A DNA stretch of 13,249 nucleotides from Lentimicrobium sp. Lineage in GTDB: Bacteria; Bacteroidota; Bacteroidia; Bacteroidales; Lentimicrobiaceae. Each line of letters starts with the position of its first letter. Within the stretch, counting starts at the first letter, position 1. The notes under the pieces are model-generated. The model was not told the origin of the DNA and made no database searches. It saw nothing but the letters and a program-made list of their open reading frames with translations. Location of the stretch: the NCBI GenBank assembly GCA_013336205.1, contig JAAXUD010000025.1:1-13249 (forward strand). Reading direction: 5' to 3'. Positions 11,723 to 13,249 of this stretch are shown piece after piece. The position numbers were made by a program, and so were the translations under genes.

Positions 11723-13249
11723 TTATTCCATTAAAATCATTTTTTTTGTTTCAATTCCTCCATTCGCCCGAAGTTGATAAAAATAAACACCGGCAGGAAG
11801 GTAAATTGCATCAAACGTAAAATGATGCTCTCCTTTGGTCTGATATTCATTCACCAGCGTTGCAATTTCACAGCCTGTTAAACTGAAAATTTTCAGGGTA
11901 ACCGGCCCGTTGACTTTTGTTTGCCAGCTGATTGTTGTGCTGGAATTAAATGGATTGGGGGAATTCTGATTCAGCACTATATTGGCTTTTACAACTGTTG
12001 CGGGATTATTTTCTATCTCAACCAGTCCGCCTGTTGTGGTGTGCAGGATGGTGCCCCCAAATCCAACCGCGGTGGCGGTATTTTGATCGGTAACCGAAAC
12101 ACCATATAAATCATCCGAAATTCCGTTTAACTGGGTAGTCCAGGTGACACCCCCATCGGTGGTTCCGAGGATTATACAGGAGAGACCTGCACTACCAACC
12201 ACTATTCCATGATTTTCATCGGCAAAGGAAACTCCCCTCAAATCACTCACTGTCCCGCTTGTTTGTGCTGTCCAGGTTGTTCCGCCGTTGGTGGTTCTGA
12301 GGATGGTGCCGCTGTTTCCAACGGCTGTGCCGTTATTTTCATCTGTAAATGAGACACTAACCAAATGGTTCCCTGTCCCGCTTGTTTGTGCTGACCAGGT
12401 TGCGCCGCCATTGGTGGTTCGAAGTATGGTGCCGTTATAACCAACTACCGTCCCGGTATTGGCATCGGTGAATGAAACACCCCTCAAAGCCAGTGTTGTT
12501 CCGCTTGTTTGTGCTGTCCAGGTGCTTCCGCCATTAGTGGTTCTGAGAATAGTGCCACTATAACCTACAGCCGTGCCGGTATTTGCATCGGTAAAACTGA
12601 CACCTCTCAAAAAGGAGGTTGTTCCACTGGTTTGGGGACTCCAACTCACTCCGCCGTTTGTTGTTCTGATTATTGTTCCACCCTGGCCCACGGCGGTGCC
12701 ATTTTCGGCGTCGGAAAATGATACACTCAGCAAATCGTACCCAATTCCACTTGATTGTTCGCTCCAGGTTGTGCCGCCATCAACGGTCCTGAGGATTGTG
12801 CCATAAGAGCCCACAGCTGTGCCATTATCTGCATCACTAAATGAAACGCCCATCATATTACCCGTGGATCCGCCTGATTGCATTTCCCATGTTGCTCCGC
12901 CATTGTTAGTTTTCATAATTGTTCCATGATCGCCCACGGCGGTGCCATTGTTCGCATCGGTAAACGAGACACTGCTTAGCCACGTTGACGGGTCAGCCTG
13001 CGAAGTCCAGGTAGTCCCTCCGTCAGTAGTCCGTAGAATTATGCCTGCACCAACAGCAGTACCATTTAATGCATCGGTAAAGGAAACACCATCTAACCTG
13101 CCTCCTGTGGGGGAACTCTGTGCAATCCAGGTTGTCCCTCCGTTTGTCGTCCTGAGGATTGTCAATGCAGTGCCGACGGTTGTGCCATTGTTGGCATCGG
13201 TAAAGGAGACACCTAACAAACTTTCTGTGGTTCCGCTGCTTTGCAAGGT
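11723..13249 (-). CDS. YCF48-type repeat protein with T9SS CTD (5' end outside window)
   Basis: The last 508 or so codons of a longer gene. The frame is open at the window edge, where the codons read T-L-Q-S-S-G; the TTG there is an internal Leu, so signal peptide and start lie beyond 13249. Nine full repeats and one partial (12026-13213), mostly 41 residues each, follow GVSFTDANNGTAVG--GTILRTTNGGTTWTAQTSGT----LR, an exported YCF48-type beta-propeller repeat. With at least ten repeats it exceeds one seven-bladed propeller. A short linker (VEIENNPATVV) leads to a T9SS type A CTD (NQNSPNPFNSSTTISW, TGCEIATLVNE, LPAGVYFYQLRANG, ending KKMILME). This CTD is of the same subtype as that of the next gene, 64 bp downstream, and different from the PNPTTG subtype further left. 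No catalytic motif is visible; a ligand-binding or adhesive surface protein is inferred. Confidence 0.9.
   Translation of the reverse strand, partial: TLQSSGTTESLLGVSFTDANNGTTVGTALTILRTTNGGTTWIAQSSPTGGRLDGVSFTDALNGTAVGAGIILRTTDGGTTWTSQADPSTWLSSVSFTDANNGTAVGDHGTIMKTNNGGATWEMQSGGSTGNMMGVSFSDADNGTAVGSYGTILRTVDGGTTWSEQSSGIGYDLLSVSFSDAENGTAVGQGGTIIRTTNGGVSWSPQTSGTTSFLRGVSFTDANTGTAVGYSGTILRTTNGGSTWTAQTSGTTLALRGVSFTDANTGTVVGYNGTILRTTNGGATWSAQTSGTGNHLVSVSFTDENNGTAVGNSGTILRTTNGGTTWTAQTSGTVSDLRGVSFADENHGIVVGSAGLSCIILGTTDGGVTWTTQLNGISDDLYGVSVTDQNTATAVGFGGTILHTTTGGLVEIENNPATVVKANIVLNQNSPNPFNSSTTISWQTKVNGPVTLKIFSLTGCEIATLVNEYQTKGEHHFTFDAIYLPAGVYFYQLRANGGIETKKMILME
12026..13213 (-). repeat. Array of 123-nt tandem coding repeats
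   Basis: Ten units (the last partial) of the 41-residue YCF48-type repeat; seven of the nine full units show no length change. One unit is shortened to 39 residues, and the ninth is lengthened to 44 by an insertion (GSAGLSCIILGT). Units five to eight are most alike, with TSGT, GTIL and RTTNGG nearly constant, while units one to four and nine to ten have drifted. Confidence 0.88.

Noticed and set aside
13244..13249. TTG at 13246 as the start of the rightmost gene.
   Set aside because: The frame is open through it to the window edge, no signal peptide follows, and the residues fit the end of another repeat (LQSSGTT).
1..13249. CRISPR array, defence system, phage or transposon as the source of the repeats.
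   Set aside because: All repeats are coding or very short. No cas, transposase, integrase, nuclease or phage structural gene is visible.

Overview
All supported genes lie on the minus strand, so the window is read from right to left. The content points to a member of the Bacteroidota. Six loci carry a complete type IX secretion system (T9SS) type A C-terminal sorting domain (CTD), there is a FISUMP-type lipoprotein, starts lack clear Shine-Dalgarno sites, and the genes are long exported proteins with short AT-rich spacers. I cannot place it below phylum. No T9SS machinery, RNA gene, transposase, integrase, CRISPR array or phage gene is visible.

Layout in the direction of transcription. At 13249-11723 is the 3' part of a YCF48-type beta-propeller protein that enters from outside the window (ten repeats plus CTD). 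At 11658-9061 is a large propeller protein (14 repeats, a proprotein convertase P-domain, CTD). At 8994-8481 is a collapsed, frameshifted propeller gene that keeps only a signal peptide, about 1.5 repeats and a CTD. At 8474-7770 is a FISUMP lipoprotein. At 7684-5837 is a parallel beta-helix protein with CTD. At 5674-4679 is a secreted protein of unknown family with CTD. At 4609-2600 is an Asp-box propeller protein (14 repeats, CTD). At 2495-882 is a secreted protein with two copies of an unrecognised domain around a carboxypeptidase-regulatory-like domain, with no CTD. At 724-203 is a small lipoprotein. At 151-35 is the decayed tail of another T9SS CTD.

The region looks like a bank of surface or secreted proteins made from interchangeable parts: signal peptide, repeat scaffold, CTD. 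It contains signs of duplication and decay: domain duplication, related CTD and linker DNA at distant loci, an orphan CTD tail, and a gene reduced to its ends. No enzyme active site or pathway is visible. Adhesion, surface display or ligand binding is the most I would infer.

The signal I find most interesting is a set of tiny tandem repeats inside the CTD coding sequences. Heptanucleotide repeats of a related family (coding strand AACCAGG, AACAGGG, AACTGGC) occur in three CTDs at the same place, just before the strand that reads EFDxSHLPAG. A fourth CTD has a 12-nt duplication there, and a second heptamer family (AACTTTN on the plus strand) sits further upstream in two CTDs. Because 7 is not a multiple of 3, gain or loss of one unit would remove the final strands needed for T9SS export. 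In the 4609-2600 gene both alternative frames were read and both terminate early. This could switch surface display on and off, or it may simply mark recombination points. That is a hypothesis, not a demonstrated system.
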